Assembly (NCBI RefSeq): GCF_029478095.1
Contig: NZ_JAKOAV010000005.1
Coordinates: forward strand, 1-64,000
DNA from: Pelotomaculum isophthalicicum JI
GTDB lineage: Bacteria; Bacillota; Desulfotomaculia; Desulfotomaculales; Pelotomaculaceae
DNA: 64,000 nt
Direction of reading: 5' to 3'
Shown piece after piece: positions 1-11,600 of the stretch. How positions within the stretch are numbered: the stretch's first letter is position 1; each line of letters starts with the position of its first letter. The notes below the pieces were generated by a model that saw only the letters and a program-made list of their open reading frames with translations, made no database searches and was not told the DNA's origin. Both the position numbers and the translations under genes were made by a program.

Positions 1-808
<808 letters not shown>

Positions 809-820
809 CTAAATTTAGAT

Positions 821-922
821 ATTGGTTATTGGTTATTGGTTGGTGGTTAGGATGGAGGAAATTCGCTAAAGCGAATTTCTACAAATAAACCAACGGCTAA
901 CGACCAACAACCAGCAAACCAA
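821..922. repeat. Palindromic heptamer repeat in the 23S-5S spacer
   Basis: The left arm is a tandem of 7-nt units of the GGTTATT/GGTTGGT type. A central hairpin of GAAATTCGC and GCGAATTTC (858-879) follows, then a right arm of complementary ACCAAC-type units, so the whole block can fold back on itself. The same architecture recurs at 36339, 53343 and 63040. It will be transcribed within the rRNA precursor. Confidence 0.8.
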
Positions 923-1018
923 TAGCTTGTTCAACTACCCTGTACAGTTTTGAAGGAACAGTTGAAATTAGAAAGCGGTTCCAATATCCAATTTCTAATA
1001 TCCAAATTCCAAAAGGTT

Positions 1019-1133
1019 TCTGGTGGCAATGTCGGAGGGGGTACACCCGTTCCCATACCGAACACGGCAGTTAAGCCCTCCTGAGCCGATGGTACTTGGG
1101 GTTCGCCCCTGGGAGAGTAGGTCGCTGCCAGAT
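1019..1133 (+). rRNA. rrf: 5S ribosomal RNA
   Basis: A gene of about 115 nt with the terminal helix TCTGGTGGC / GCTGCCAGA. It contains the conserved CCCATACCGAACACGG segment near 1052-1067 and the GAGAGTAGG loop E side near 1112. It lies about 210 nt after the 23S 3' end with no tRNA between, and is followed directly by a terminator, so it closes the rRNA operon. Confidence 0.96.
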
Positions 1134-1141
1134 TTAAATTT

Positions 1142-1180
1142 AAAGGGACATTCTCTTGAAAAAGGTGTGTCCCTTTCTTT
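1142..1180 (+). terminator. rRNA operon terminator
   Basis: Inverted repeat AAAGGGACA ... TGTCCCTTT (9 bp) just after the 5S gene, followed by a short T-rich run (CTTTATT). It fits a Rho-independent terminator for the rRNA operon. Confidence 0.75.
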
Positions 1181-1572
1181 ATTGCTTGGGAATAACAGCA
1201 GTGTTCGAAAAGGCTTGACTTGCCGGACCGGGTGTTTATCCGGAGCGGCGCGGAGCACTGGGTGCGGTTTATAGCGCGTGCAGGCATGCAGAAAAGCTCA
1301 AATAGACGCGTAGCTAGCGTATGGCAGTCTGGTCGCAGCGGTTGATAAAACGGTGTTTTTAATTAGCATGAAAATTGCGGAGAGAGCGGAGGATAACCCC
1401 GGTCCGACTACCCCAAATATTTTTCGAACACGGTCGTATTTAATAAATATTATCAAAATATAAAAGTTCGTGTGGCTTTTCTTTTTAACCCAGGGGTAGC
1501 GAGCAGGATAGCATTTGAAAGAAAATAAGGATAATTCAGTAAAATAAAGTAAAAAATCAAAGGATATATAGA
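1181..1572. other. Non-coding interval between rRNA operon and pdx region
   Basis: About 390 bases without a supportable gene. The first 150 bases are GC-balanced and the rest is AT-rich, leading into the promoter at 1573. The longest open frame here lies on the minus strand, has no ribosome-binding site and reads as low-quality sequence, so I see no gene. Confidence 0.5.
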
Positions 1573-1601
1573 TTGACAATATGTGGTAGTATTTACATAT
1601 A
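1573..1601 (+). promoter_or_regulatory. SigA-type promoter upstream of the small ORF and pdxST
   Basis: TTGACA (1573-1578), a 17-nt spacer and CATATA (1596-1601) in an AT-rich region, about 22 nt before the start codon of the 42-residue ORF at 1624. Confidence 0.55.
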
Positions 1602-1623
1602 AACCCTCGAGAGGTGGCCGACA

Positions 1624-1752
1624 ATGAAAGCGATTTGGCGGCTAATTTTTGTTTTTATGATAACTCTGTGCGTTTCTTTTGCTGCCGGAGCATTGCTGAA
1701 TAAAACGTTTCATTTTATACAGCCTATTATTGAACGGTATCTTCAACTTTAA
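1624..1752 (+). CDS. Small membrane protein (42 aa), unknown function
   Basis: An ATG-initiated frame of 42 codons preceded by a GAGAGGTGG ribosome-binding site and the promoter at 1573. The product starts with two basic residues (MKAIWR) followed by a hydrophobic stretch of about 18 residues (LIFVFMITLCVSFAAGALL), which fits a single membrane span or an uncleaved signal, then a short tail ending RYLQL. I do not recognise the family. It lies 80 nt upstream of pdxS, a place where other Firmicutes carry dacA, but it shows no penicillin-binding motif. It is probably co-transcribed with pdxS. Confidence 0.5.
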   Translation: MKAIWRLIFVFMITLCVSFAAGALLNKTFHFIQPIIERYLQL

Positions 1753-1832
1753 TAATCCGTCCGATCTTGTTTTTGTAGGTAGGATATTGTAAAATTATTT
1801 GATAGTTAACAAGAAGTAGTATTGGGGGCATT

Positions 1833-2720
1833 GTGGTGGCAGAAAAAGGAACCTGGTTGGTTAAAAAAGGTCTGGCCGAGATGTTAAAGGGTGGCGTAAT
1901 CATGGATGTTACCACCCCGGAACAGGCCAAAATAGCGGAGGAAGCGGGTGCCTGCGCAGTGATGGCGCTTGAGCGGGTGCCGGCTGATATACGGGCTGCC
2001 GGGGGAGTGGCCAGGATGGCCGATCCCACCGTCATATTAAAAATAATGGATGCTGTCACGATTCCAGTAATGGCAAAAGCGCGTATCGGTCACTTCGTGG
2101 AAGCCCAGATATTAGAATCTCTTGGTGTGGACTATATTGATGAGAGTGAAGTATTAACACCGGCTGACGAGAACCACCATATAAATAAGCATGCTTTTAA
2201 GGTGCCGTTTGTCTGTGGAGCCAGAAACCTGGGTGAAGCATTGAGGCGGATTGGCGAGGGAGCGGCGATGATCCGTACAAAGGGTGAACCCGGGACCGGA
2301 AACGTGGTGGAAGCTGTACGTCACATGCGAATGGTCATGGGGGAGATCCGCAGGCTGCAGAACATGCCTAAAGAGGAACTGATGGCGGCGGCGAAGGAAA
2401 TGGGTGCGCCTTATGAATTAGTGTTACAGGCAGCCGAAACAGGCACTCTCCCGGTGGTGAATTTCGCGGCGGGCGGAATAGCTACTCCAGCCGATGCCGC
2501 CCTGATGATGCAGTTGGGTTGTGACGGGATATTTGTGGGTTCAGGGATATTTAAGTCGAATGATCCGGCGGCCAGGGCCAAGGCTATTGTGGTTGCAACC
2601 ACACATTACAACGATCCCGGTATACTGGCGGAAGTCTCAAAGAACCTGGGCGAGGCGATGCCGGGTCTTGAGATAGCCACTATTTCCCCTGAGTATAGAA
2701 TGCAAGACCGTGGCTGGTGA
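1833..2720 (+). CDS. pdxS: Pyridoxal 5'-phosphate synthase, PdxS (Pdx1) subunit
   Basis: PdxS condenses ribose 5-phosphate, glyceraldehyde 3-phosphate and ammonia into PLP in the DXP-independent B6 pathway, as a dodecameric core decorated by PdxT. The 295-residue product has full family length. With this start, Asp25 (VIMDV), Lys82 ([10 protein letters not shown]) and Lys150 ([11 protein letters not shown]) match the catalytic Asp24, Lys81 and Lys149 of the Bacillus enzyme with a one-residue offset. The start is GTG. GTG codons at 1833 and 1836 are both possible behind GGGGG at 1824, and the second removes one residue. pdxT follows 56 nt downstream, so ammonia donor and synthase are made together. 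Confidence 0.96.
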   Translation: MVAEKGTWLVKKGLAEMLKGGVIMDVTTPEQAKIAEEAGACAVMALERVPADIRAAGGVARMADPTVILKIMDAVTIPVMAKARIGHFVEAQILESLGVDYIDESEVLTPADENHHINKHAFKVPFVCGARNLGEALRRIGEGAAMIRTKGEPGTGNVVEAVRHMRMVMGEIRRLQNMPKEELMAAAKEMGAPYELVLQAAETGTLPVVNFAAGGIATPADAALMMQLGCDGIFVGSGIFKSNDPAARAKAIVVATTHYNDPGILAEVSKNLGEAMPGLEIATISPEYRMQDRGW

Positions 2721-2776
2721 TTTTCTTATAATATTAATTTAATTAATAAATATCATGGGAGGAAGTTTAGGATATT

Positions 2777-3343
2777 ATGCGAATAGGTGTTCTGGCCTTG
2801 CAGGGAGCTTTCAGGGAACACCAGAAAATCCTTGCGGAATGTGGAGTAGAGTCGACGCAAATCAGAAAGAACACGCAGCTTGATGGTATATCAGCGTTGA
2901 TCATACCTGGCGGCGAGAGCACAACCATAGGAAAGTTGATGAACGAATTCGAGCTTTTTGAGCCCATAATTAAAATGAGCGAAGATGGTTTGCCGGTACT
3001 CGGAACCTGCGCCGGGCTAATTATGTTGGCTAAGGAGATTAACGGTTCACAGCAAGCTCGTCTTAATTTGATGGACATATCCGTGGAGCGCAATGCCTTC
3101 GGGCGGCAGGTAGACAGTTTCGAAACTGATTTGGATATACCTGTTTTGGGGGCGCAACCATACCGGGCGGTTTTTATCCGCGCGCCATATATTACCGGTG
3201 TCGGCGGAAACGTTCAGGTGCTGGCGAAATATGAAGAGAAAATTGTGCTTGCTCGTCAGGGGAGGTTTATGGCGGCGGCTTTTCATCCTGAACTAACCGG
3301 AGATTTACGGCTTCATCGTTATTTTATAGAAAATTGTTTATAA
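2777..3343 (+). CDS. pdxT: Glutaminase subunit of PLP synthase, PdxT (Pdx2)
   Basis: A class I-type glutamine amidotransferase that hydrolyses glutamine and channels ammonia to PdxS. The 188-residue product carries the nucleophile Cys78 in GTCAG, the His170/Glu172 pair in FHPELTGD, and the oxyanion-region motif PGGEST near residue 45, all at usual family positions. An ATG start follows a GGGAGGAAG ribosome-binding site. It forms an operon with pdxS, as is common in Firmicutes. Confidence 0.96.
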   Translation: MRIGVLALQGAFREHQKILAECGVESTQIRKNTQLDGISALIIPGGESTTIGKLMNEFELFEPIIKMSEDGLPVLGTCAGLIMLAKEINGSQQARLNLMDISVERNAFGRQVDSFETDLDIPVLGAQPYRAVFIRAPYITGVGGNVQVLAKYEEKIVLARQGRFMAAAFHPELTGDLRLHRYFIENCL

Positions 3344-3414
3344 TAAAACAACTATTTTTCATATTGTAAGTTGAGGTCGGATATAGTATATTTAATTAAC
3401 AGGTTAATAAAAAC

Positions 3415-3656
3415 CCTGTGAAGGGGTAAAGTAATCAGCTGTATCCTTTTCAGAGAGCCGGTGGTGGCTGTGAACCGGTAAGAGCGGCATGATGAAACAG
3501 GCTCCCTGGAGGAGGTTTGCTGAAAGCAGAAGTAGGCAAACCCGGGTTAGTTCCCGTTATCACAAGCTCGAGTGGGCCGGAGTTATTCCGGCTAATAAGG
3601 GTGGCACCGCGGGAGTAACCTCTCGTCCCTATTTTTTAGGGATGAGGGGTTTTTAA
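3415..3656 (+). promoter_or_regulatory. T-box leader (probably serine-responsive)
   Basis: The Stem I region has the AGAGAG box at 3451 and a GCCGGT/ACCGGT helix. A GGTTTGC/GCAAACC hairpin follows at 3515-3543, then the T-box core AAGGGTGGCACCGCGG at 3597-3612. The intrinsic terminator at 3616-3654 pairs CCTCTCGTCCCT with AGGGATGAGG and ends in a T run. The antiterminator bulge reads TGGC, which pairs with a tRNA ending GCCA. Both tRNA-Ser genes at 8071 and 8198 end GCCA, and the genes controlled make serine. A possible specifier AGC lies at 3483-3485, but I could not fix the specifier loop by eye. Confidence 0.9.
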
Positions 3657-3697
3657 TATTTTAAAGTGTAAATTTAAATGAGAGAGGGGAGACTCAA

Positions 3698-4849
3698 ATG
3701 CAAGACAAAAAATATTTAATGATTCCGGGTCCCACACCTGTACCGCCGACAGTGGTTGCCGCTATGTCGCAACCTCTGATAGGCCACAGGTCAGACGACT
3801 TTGCCAAGTTGCATGAGCAGATTGTAGGTAAATTGAAGAAAGTTTTACAAACGAATAACGACATATTTGTACTTACTAATTCCGGTACCGGCTCACTAGA
3901 GACAGCCATTGCAAATACGGTGAATCCCGGCGATAAAGTATTGGCCTTGATTACCGGGAATTTCGGCGAGCGCTTCGCGAATATCGCCAAAGCATACGGC
4001 GCCAAGGTTGACGAGGTGGATTTTGGCTGGGGCAATGATGTTGATTTAAAGGTCGTTGAGGAAAAACTGGCCGCCGATTCCGGCTATAAAGTTGTACTGG
4101 CGACTCAGAACGAGACTTCTACCGGTGTGAAAAACGATATTGCGGGAATTGCCGCGCTTGTATCTAAAACACCCGCCCTGCTGCTGGTTGATGGTGTCAG
4201 CGGCATTGGCGCTATTGAACATAAGACGGACGAATGGGGTGTCGACATCCTGTGCACGGCCTCTCAGAAAGCGCTTATGTTGCCGCCCGGCCTTTCTGTG
4301 ATCACCGTTAGTGAAAAAGCCTGGCGGGTAGTAAATGACAACCAATCGCCACGGTTTTATTTCAGCCTGCCGGCTGCCAAGAAAGTATATGATAAATGGA
4401 ATACCGCTTACACACCTGGTGTGTCGATGTTTTTGGGGATGGATGCCGCCCTGGACATGATGCTGGCGGAAGGTATGGACAATGTTTACGCGCGCCATGC
4501 TTTGCTGGCCAAGGCTACCCGGGCTGCCGCCAAGGCCTTGGGATTAAAGCTTCTTTCCGAGGACCGTTGCGCGTCTAACGCACTCACAGCCGTTTGGAGC
4601 CCGGAGGGCATCGGCGCTGACGATATTCGCAAAGTACTGAAGAAACAGTATGGGATCACTTTTGCTGGCGGCCAGGGAAAATTGAAAGGAAAGATATTCC
4701 GGATTGCTCATATGGGCTTCTCTGATAAAATGGATATTATGATTGCTATCAGCGCGCTGGAAATGGCACTGGCGCAAGTCGGCTATTCTGTTGAGCTTGG
4801 CACAGGTGTTAAAGCCGCCCAGGAAGTATTTTTGGGAAAGGTGGAATAA
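3698..4849 (+). CDS. Class V aminotransferase (serine/alanine-glyoxylate family), probable serine-pathway transaminase
   Basis: A PLP-dependent fold-type I enzyme of the alanine-glyoxylate / serine-pyruvate aminotransferase group. The N-terminus MIPGPTPVP is typical of the family, and Lys191 in TASQKALMLPPG is the Schiff-base lysine. Length (383 residues) is normal. It sits behind a T-box and only three nucleotides before serA, so it most likely supplies the transamination step of serine synthesis (3-phosphohydroxypyruvate to phosphoserine), replacing a classical SerC. That role is inferred from context; serine-glyoxylate or alanine-glyoxylate transamination is the alternative. The ATG start has a GAGGGGAG ribosome-binding site. 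Confidence 0.88.
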   Translation: MQDKKYLMIPGPTPVPPTVVAAMSQPLIGHRSDDFAKLHEQIVGKLKKVLQTNNDIFVLTNSGTGSLETAIANTVNPGDKVLALITGNFGERFANIAKAYGAKVDEVDFGWGNDVDLKVVEEKLAADSGYKVVLATQNETSTGVKNDIAGIAALVSKTPALLLVDGVSGIGAIEHKTDEWGVDILCTASQKALMLPPGLSVITVSEKAWRVVNDNQSPRFYFSLPAAKKVYDKWNTAYTPGVSMFLGMDAALDMMLAEGMDNVYARHALLAKATRAAAKALGLKLLSEDRCASNALTAVWSPEGIGADDIRKVLKKQYGITFAGGQGKLKGKIFRIAHMGFSDKMDIMIAISALEMALAQVGYSVELGTGVKAAQEVFLGKVE

Positions 4850-4852
4850 ATA

Positions 4853-6436
4853 ATGAAGAAAGTATTGGTAATGGACGGTGTTGCTGAAATTGGTTTGGCG
4901 GCGCTCAGGCGCGAGCCGGATATTGAAGTGGTTATCGGCGAAAAAATGTCCGAGGATGAGTTGTGCAATGTTATCGGTGAGTATGACGCAATGATCGTGC
5001 GGAGTGCCACGAAAGCTACCGCAAGAGTTATTGAACATGCCTCTAAGATGATTATAATAGGGCGCGCGGGTGTCGGTATCGATAATATCGACGTGGCTGC
5101 CGCAACAGCAAAAGGAATATTGGTGGTCAACGCCCCGGACGGCAATACCATTGCCGCAACCGAGCACACCATGGCTATGATGCTGGCGCTCACCCGCAAC
5201 ATCCCGCAGGCCTGGGCAACCCTGCGTGCCGGCAAGTGGGACAAGAAGTCCTTCATGGGTGTTGAGTTCAGGAATAAAGTACTGGGTGTCATCGGGCTGG
5301 GCCGGATCGGGTCGGCTGTGGCGAAGCGCGCTCAGGGCATGGAGATGAAGGTTGTCGCCTACGATCCATATATCAGTGAGGAAAAAGCTGAGAGTCTCGG
5401 AATACAGTTGCTCCCGCTGGAAGAGTTATTTAAACAAGCGGACTTTATTACCAATCACCTGCCTCTAACCAAGGAATCCAAATATATCGTCGGGGAGAAA
5501 GCCTTCAGCCTGATGAAAGACGGGGTACGGTTAGTTAACTGTGCCAGAGGCGGCGTGGTGGATGAGCAAGCGTTATATGCGGCGATGAAGTCGGGCAAAG
5601 TCGCCGGGGCGGCACTGGACGTATTTGAAAAAGAGCCTACCACGGAGAGCCCACTCTTCGAATTAAACAATTTCATTGGTACCCCGCACCTGGGCGCTTC
5701 TACCGAGGAAGCCCAGCTTAACGTGGCCTTTGACGTGGCAGTAGAGATTGTGGCTGCCCTGAAAGGGGACTTCGTTAAGAATGCCGTTAATATTCCATCC
5801 TTGAGTCCGAAAGTTATGGCAGTTGTCAAGCCTTACCTGACACTGGCGGAAAAGCTGGGCAAGTTTGTCGCCCAGTTGGTCGGCGGACGGACTGAAAAGA
5901 TTGAAATCACATACAGCGGGGACTTGGCAAGCCAGGATGTAGCCCCCATTACTACAGCGGTATTAAAAGGTTTCCTGGACACCATCCTGCAGGAGATGGT
6001 CAACTTTGTTAACGCTCCGACCCTGGCCAAAGAGCGCGGCATCAATGTTATCCAGCAGCAGGCCGGTGAAGAGGGCGATTATGCCAATCTGATAACAGTC
6101 AAGGTTATTTCGGACAAAGACGAAATTTCAGTGGCTGGGACTATTTTCGGTGGTACCGACCCGCGGTTCGTGTTTATCGACGGCTACCACGTGGATGCGG
6201 TACCGGAGGGGCATATGCTTTATGTTCCACATACCGACAAGCCGAAGATCATCGGTCCGGTAGCCAACCTGATTGGGGCGCATGACATTAACATATCCGG
6301 TATGCAGGTAGGCCGCAAATCTATTGGCGGCAAAGCGGTAATGCTCTTGAACGTTGATACTCCCGTACCTGAAGAAACCATGGCGGAAATCGCTAAAATC
6401 GATGGGGTGCAGGGTGTGAAAAACGTAAGTTTATAA
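4853..6436 (+). CDS. serA: D-3-phosphoglycerate dehydrogenase
   Basis: Catalyses the first committed step of serine synthesis, NAD-dependent oxidation of 3-phosphoglycerate. The 527-residue product is the long form: catalytic and NAD-binding domains (residues 1-310, Rossmann motif GLGRIGS near 147-153, catalytic Arg232 in NCARGGVVDE, His in GTPHLGAST near 279), an intervening ASB-type domain (about 320-450), and a C-terminal ACT domain (about 455-527) expected to bind serine. The start is three nucleotides after the aminotransferase stop, so the genes are translationally close and share the T-box. A terminator follows at 6472. Confidence 0.96.
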   Translation: MKKVLVMDGVAEIGLAALRREPDIEVVIGEKMSEDELCNVIGEYDAMIVRSATKATARVIEHASKMIIIGRAGVGIDNIDVAAATAKGILVVNAPDGNTIAATEHTMAMMLALTRNIPQAWATLRAGKWDKKSFMGVEFRNKVLGVIGLGRIGSAVAKRAQGMEMKVVAYDPYISEEKAESLGIQLLPLEELFKQADFITNHLPLTKESKYIVGEKAFSLMKDGVRLVNCARGGVVDEQALYAAMKSGKVAGAALDVFEKEPTTESPLFELNNFIGTPHLGASTEEAQLNVAFDVAVEIVAALKGDFVKNAVNIPSLSPKVMAVVKPYLTLAEKLGKFVAQLVGGRTEKIEITYSGDLASQDVAPITTAVLKGFLDTILQEMVNFVNAPTLAKERGINVIQQQAGEEGDYANLITVKVISDKDEISVAGTIFGGTDPRFVFIDGYHVDAVPEGHMLYVPHTDKPKIIGPVANLIGAHDINISGMQVGRKSIGGKAVMLLNVDTPVPEETMAEIAKIDGVQGVKNVSL

Positions 6437-6471
6437 AACTTCTACTAAAAACTTGGTTATTTGGGACGGTT

Positions 6472-6499
6472 GGCGCCTCAATTGAGGCGCCTTTCCTTG
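6472..6499 (+). terminator. Terminator after serA
   Basis: A near-perfect palindrome in which GGCGCCTCA pairs with TGAGGCGCC, followed by TTTCCTTGT. It closes the T-box/aminotransferase/serA unit. Confidence 0.8.
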
Positions 6500-6536
6500 T
6501 CATTAAGGAGATTATGCTTTTCGTGATCTATGGATA

Positions 6537-7977
<1,441 letters not shown>

Positions 7978-8070
7978 TGCCAATTTTCTTAAATTGACAC
8001 ATAATTTTATCTATGGTAAACTTATTAATGTGTTATTATGTGATTAAACCGGCAGTTGGAGGGCCTGAAT

Positions 8071-8160
8071 GGAGGGGTGTCCGAGCGGTTGAAGGAGGCG
8101 GTCTTGAAAACCGTTGGTCCTTTGCGGGTCCCGTGGGTTCGAATCCCACCCCCTCCGCCA
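8071..8160 (+). tRNA. tRNA-Ser (TGA)
   Basis: A 90-nt class II tRNA with acceptor GGAGGGG paired to CCCCTCC, discriminator G and encoded CCA. The anticodon loop CTTGAAA gives anticodon TGA (reads UCA). A long variable arm is present, as expected for serine. It stands 94 nt after serS. Confidence 0.96.
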
Positions 8161-8197
8161 TAATACCGGGAATTGGAAGTATATAAGGTAATGTTGT

Positions 8198-8291
8198 GGA
8201 GAGTTGGCCGAGTTGGCTGAAGGCGCTCGCCTGCTAAGCGAGTAGACGGCGTTAAACTGTCTCGAGGGTTCGAATCCCTCACTCTCCGCCA
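8198..8291 (+). tRNA. tRNA-Ser (GCT)
   Basis: A 94-nt class II tRNA with acceptor GGAGAGT/ACTCTCC, anticodon GCT in CTCGCCTGCTAAGCGAG (reads AGC/AGU), a long variable arm, discriminator G and encoded CCA. It is paired with the TGA isoacceptor upstream and followed by a terminator. Confidence 0.96.
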
Positions 8292-8293
8292 CC

Positions 8294-8333
8294 AAGCCTA
8301 CAAACATGTCTGTTTGTAGGCTTTCGCCTTTTT
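8294..8333 (+). terminator. Terminator after tRNA-Ser genes
   Basis: AAGCCTACAAACA pairs with TGTTTGTAGGCTT across a four-base loop, followed by TTCGCCTTTTTAT. This is a strong Rho-independent terminator and marks the border between conserved synteny and the accessory block. Confidence 0.85.
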
Positions 8334-8609
8334 ATCAGCAAATACCTCTAAGCCAAAAATGACAACAAGATCGCGGTAACATGTTACCATTACCCGCTGA
8401 ATATTTATTCTTGATATTCAGACTTTATTCATACCGTGATGGAAAATTGGTGACAAGACCCTTGAGCATGTGTAAAAGCCTAAATGCAGTGATAGGCGGA
8501 TATGTGAAAAAGCTAAACAAATGAACAGAAACTGCAAAAAATACTTGGAAATCATCACTGCTTGTGATACCATAACTATGTATAACTATGGGTATGAGGA
8601 GGTACTAAC

Positions 8610-11600
8610 ATGCAATCCAGTACGGAAAGTATTAAAAAACTGATTGCAGCACTGGGTTTTGCTCCTCAAAATGGGAAAAATAATGTATATTTTAAATCAT
8701 ATCCTTCGCACGACGGGTACTTCATTTGCATTGACTTTAACGAAGAAAAGATAGAGTATTTTACGCAGGTCACTCCGCGGGGGGCTTGCATAAGATTAGG
8801 TGACGCGACAACAAGCAACTTTTCTAACCCTGAAAATTTTGTGGTGTTGGAATGCGTCGATAGGCTGCTGGAAAAGGGGTACAAACCGTATAACATCGAA
8901 TTAGAAAAGAAATATCCATTAGGCCGGAATCTGAAGGGAAAATTGGATATCCTTGTCTATGATGGCGATGTTCCTTTTCTTATGATTGAATGTAAGACTT
9001 GGGGGCAGGAGTACGAAAGAGAGCATAAAAAGATGCTCAGGGACGGCGGGCAGCTATTTTCTTACTACACGCAAGACAGAGCTACAAAATATCTATGCCT
9101 TTATACTTCCCGCCTCGGGAAGACGGTTGAATATAAAAATAGCATCGTTGTAGTTGAGGATAACTGGCGCGAGTTATCCGGCACGAAAGAAATCTACGAA
9201 TATTGGAACAAAAATTTTAAGGACAACGGTATTTTTGAGAACTACTCCGCGCCTTATGATGTCAAGCATAAGGCGCTTACATATGGGATGCTCAGGACGC
9301 TCAAAGAAGAGGACAGCGGGAAAATCTATAATCAAATTATGGAGATATTGCGCCACAACGCAATATCTGATAAACCCAACGCTTTTAATAAACTCCTAAA
9401 TTTGTTTGTATGCAAAATCATTGATGAGAACAAGAACGCGGACGATGAGCTAGAGTTTCAGTGGTTGGAAACGGATAGCGATGAAAGCCTGCAAATGCGG
9501 CTTAACGATTTATACAAGGAAGGTATGTGGCGTTTTCTTGAGATAGATGTCATTGACCATTCGGAAGATGAGGTATCTCAAGCTTTAGAGGGTATTGACA
9601 ACGAAGCGCAGAAGCAACGGCTGAAGGATATGTTCAGGGACGCTAGGTTGAAGAAAAGCCCAAATTTTGCGTTTGTTGAGGTTTTGGACAACAAGACCTT
9701 TGAATTGAACGCGAAAATAGTTCGTGAAATCGTGGAGCTTTTGCAGGTCTACAAGTTTAGGTATGACCAAAAACACGAATTCTTGGGCAATTTCTTTGAA
9801 CTACTGTTAAACGCCAGCATGAAACAGGAAGCGGGGCAGTTTTTTACCCCGGTTCCGATAACCCGTTTCATTATATCTTCACTCCCATTGAAAGAGTTTG
9901 TTCAAAAAAGAATTGACAATAGGGAACGTGATACGCTCCCTGTTGTGATGGACTACGCTTGCGGTAGCGGACATTTTTTAACCGAATACATGTCGCAGAT
10001 GCAGGATATAATTGATACAAAAATCAATATTTCCAAAGCGTTGCCTAGCGTAAGAAATTATTTTCAATCATGGCAAGGCTTGACTAAGTTTTTATGGGCG
10101 AGAGATTCAGTTTACGGTATTGATTTGGATAACAGGCTCGTAAAAACCACAAAGGTCAGCGCCTTTTTCAACGGCGATGGAGAGGCCACTATTGTGTGGG
10201 CTAACGGGTTGGGCAATTTTGAAAAATCAGATGAATATAGAGGTAAACTGAAGCAAATATCCACCCTCGACAGGAAGAACAACGGACAATTTGATATCCT
10301 TATCTCAAACCCGCCATACTCTGTTGAGGCTTTTAAAAGTATGCTCAAATATGGAAGCGAAACGTTTGAGCTTTTTGACCATATAACTGATAACAGTTCC
10401 GAAATCGAATGCCTCTTTATCGAGCGCATGAAACAGTTGCTGAAAGTTGGAGGTTGGGCGGGTATAATTCTGCCAAGTTCCATACTATCCAACGGCGGCA
10501 TCCATTCGAGAGCGCGTGAAATCATATTCAAGTATTTCAATGTAAAAGCGATAGTAGAATTGGGCTCAGGCACGTTCATGAAAACCGGGACGAATACCGT
10601 TGTTCTTTTCCTTGAGCGCCGTTCCGATAACGATAGTATTGCTATTTCAAGGGCGATAGATACTTTCTTTGCCAATAAGAAGGATGTTACCGTTGCCGGA
10701 ATAGAATATGCTTTTTCAAAATACGTTACGAATGTGTACGATGATTTATATTTCGAGGACTACATATCTTTTCTGAATAGCAATGCCAGTAGCCGGATGG
10801 TGAAGCATGAGCTATTTGCGGATTATGCAAAAGTGTTTGGCGATGATGTTTATGCAAAGGCATTTGAGATAGAGAAAGAAAAAATGCTCTACTTCCTTCT
10901 TACATATTCACAAAACATCGTTTTGGTGAAGACAGGCAAGAAACAGAAAGAAAAAGAATTTTTGGGGTATGAATTTAGTGAACGCCGGGGCCACGAGGGT
11001 ATGAAGCGATTGCCCGGCGGGACGAAGCTATATGATGAATCCGGCGATTTGCTTAACCCACAAAAGGCAAATAGTTATATTTATAATGCGTTCCTTGGTA
11101 AAGAAGTGGATATAGATGAAAGTTTGTCCCAAAATGTGTCTTATGGCCGCATGAGTGGGTTTATTGACTATGGGACGGGCAAGTTTGACAGAGTTGTCAA
11201 TTTAAATAAAAGAATCAAAATAGTTTCTAGCTATCCTATGGTAAAGTTGAGTGAAGTAGCTGAGAAGTTATTTGCTGGGGGAGATTTACCAAAAGGTAGA
11301 TATTCTTTAAATGAAACACCCGAATATAAGATTCCTATTTTTGCTAATTCTGTAGAAAAAGATGGGTTATACGGTTATACTGACATTGCTAAAGTAGACG
11401 AAGAATGTGTAACAATATCGGCTAGAGGAACAATCGGTTTTGTAAAAGCAAGAAAAGCGCCTTTTTATCCTATTGTTAGGTTGCTTGTTTTAGTACCAAA
11501 GAAAGATTTTGCAATTAGCAAATATTTGGAATACATCATCTCCCATATGGGTGTAAATCAATTTGGAGTAAACATTCCTCAACTTACTGTTCCACAAGTA

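Noticed and set aside
1298-1624. Minus-strand 108-codon frame before pdxS
   Set aside because: No ribosome-binding site, low-complexity AT-rich coding, and it runs through the plus-strand promoter at 1573.
8572-8600. Direct repeat ATAACTATG before the restriction gene as an operator
   Set aside because: Two 9-nt copies in AT-rich DNA with no controller gene nearby; too weak to list.
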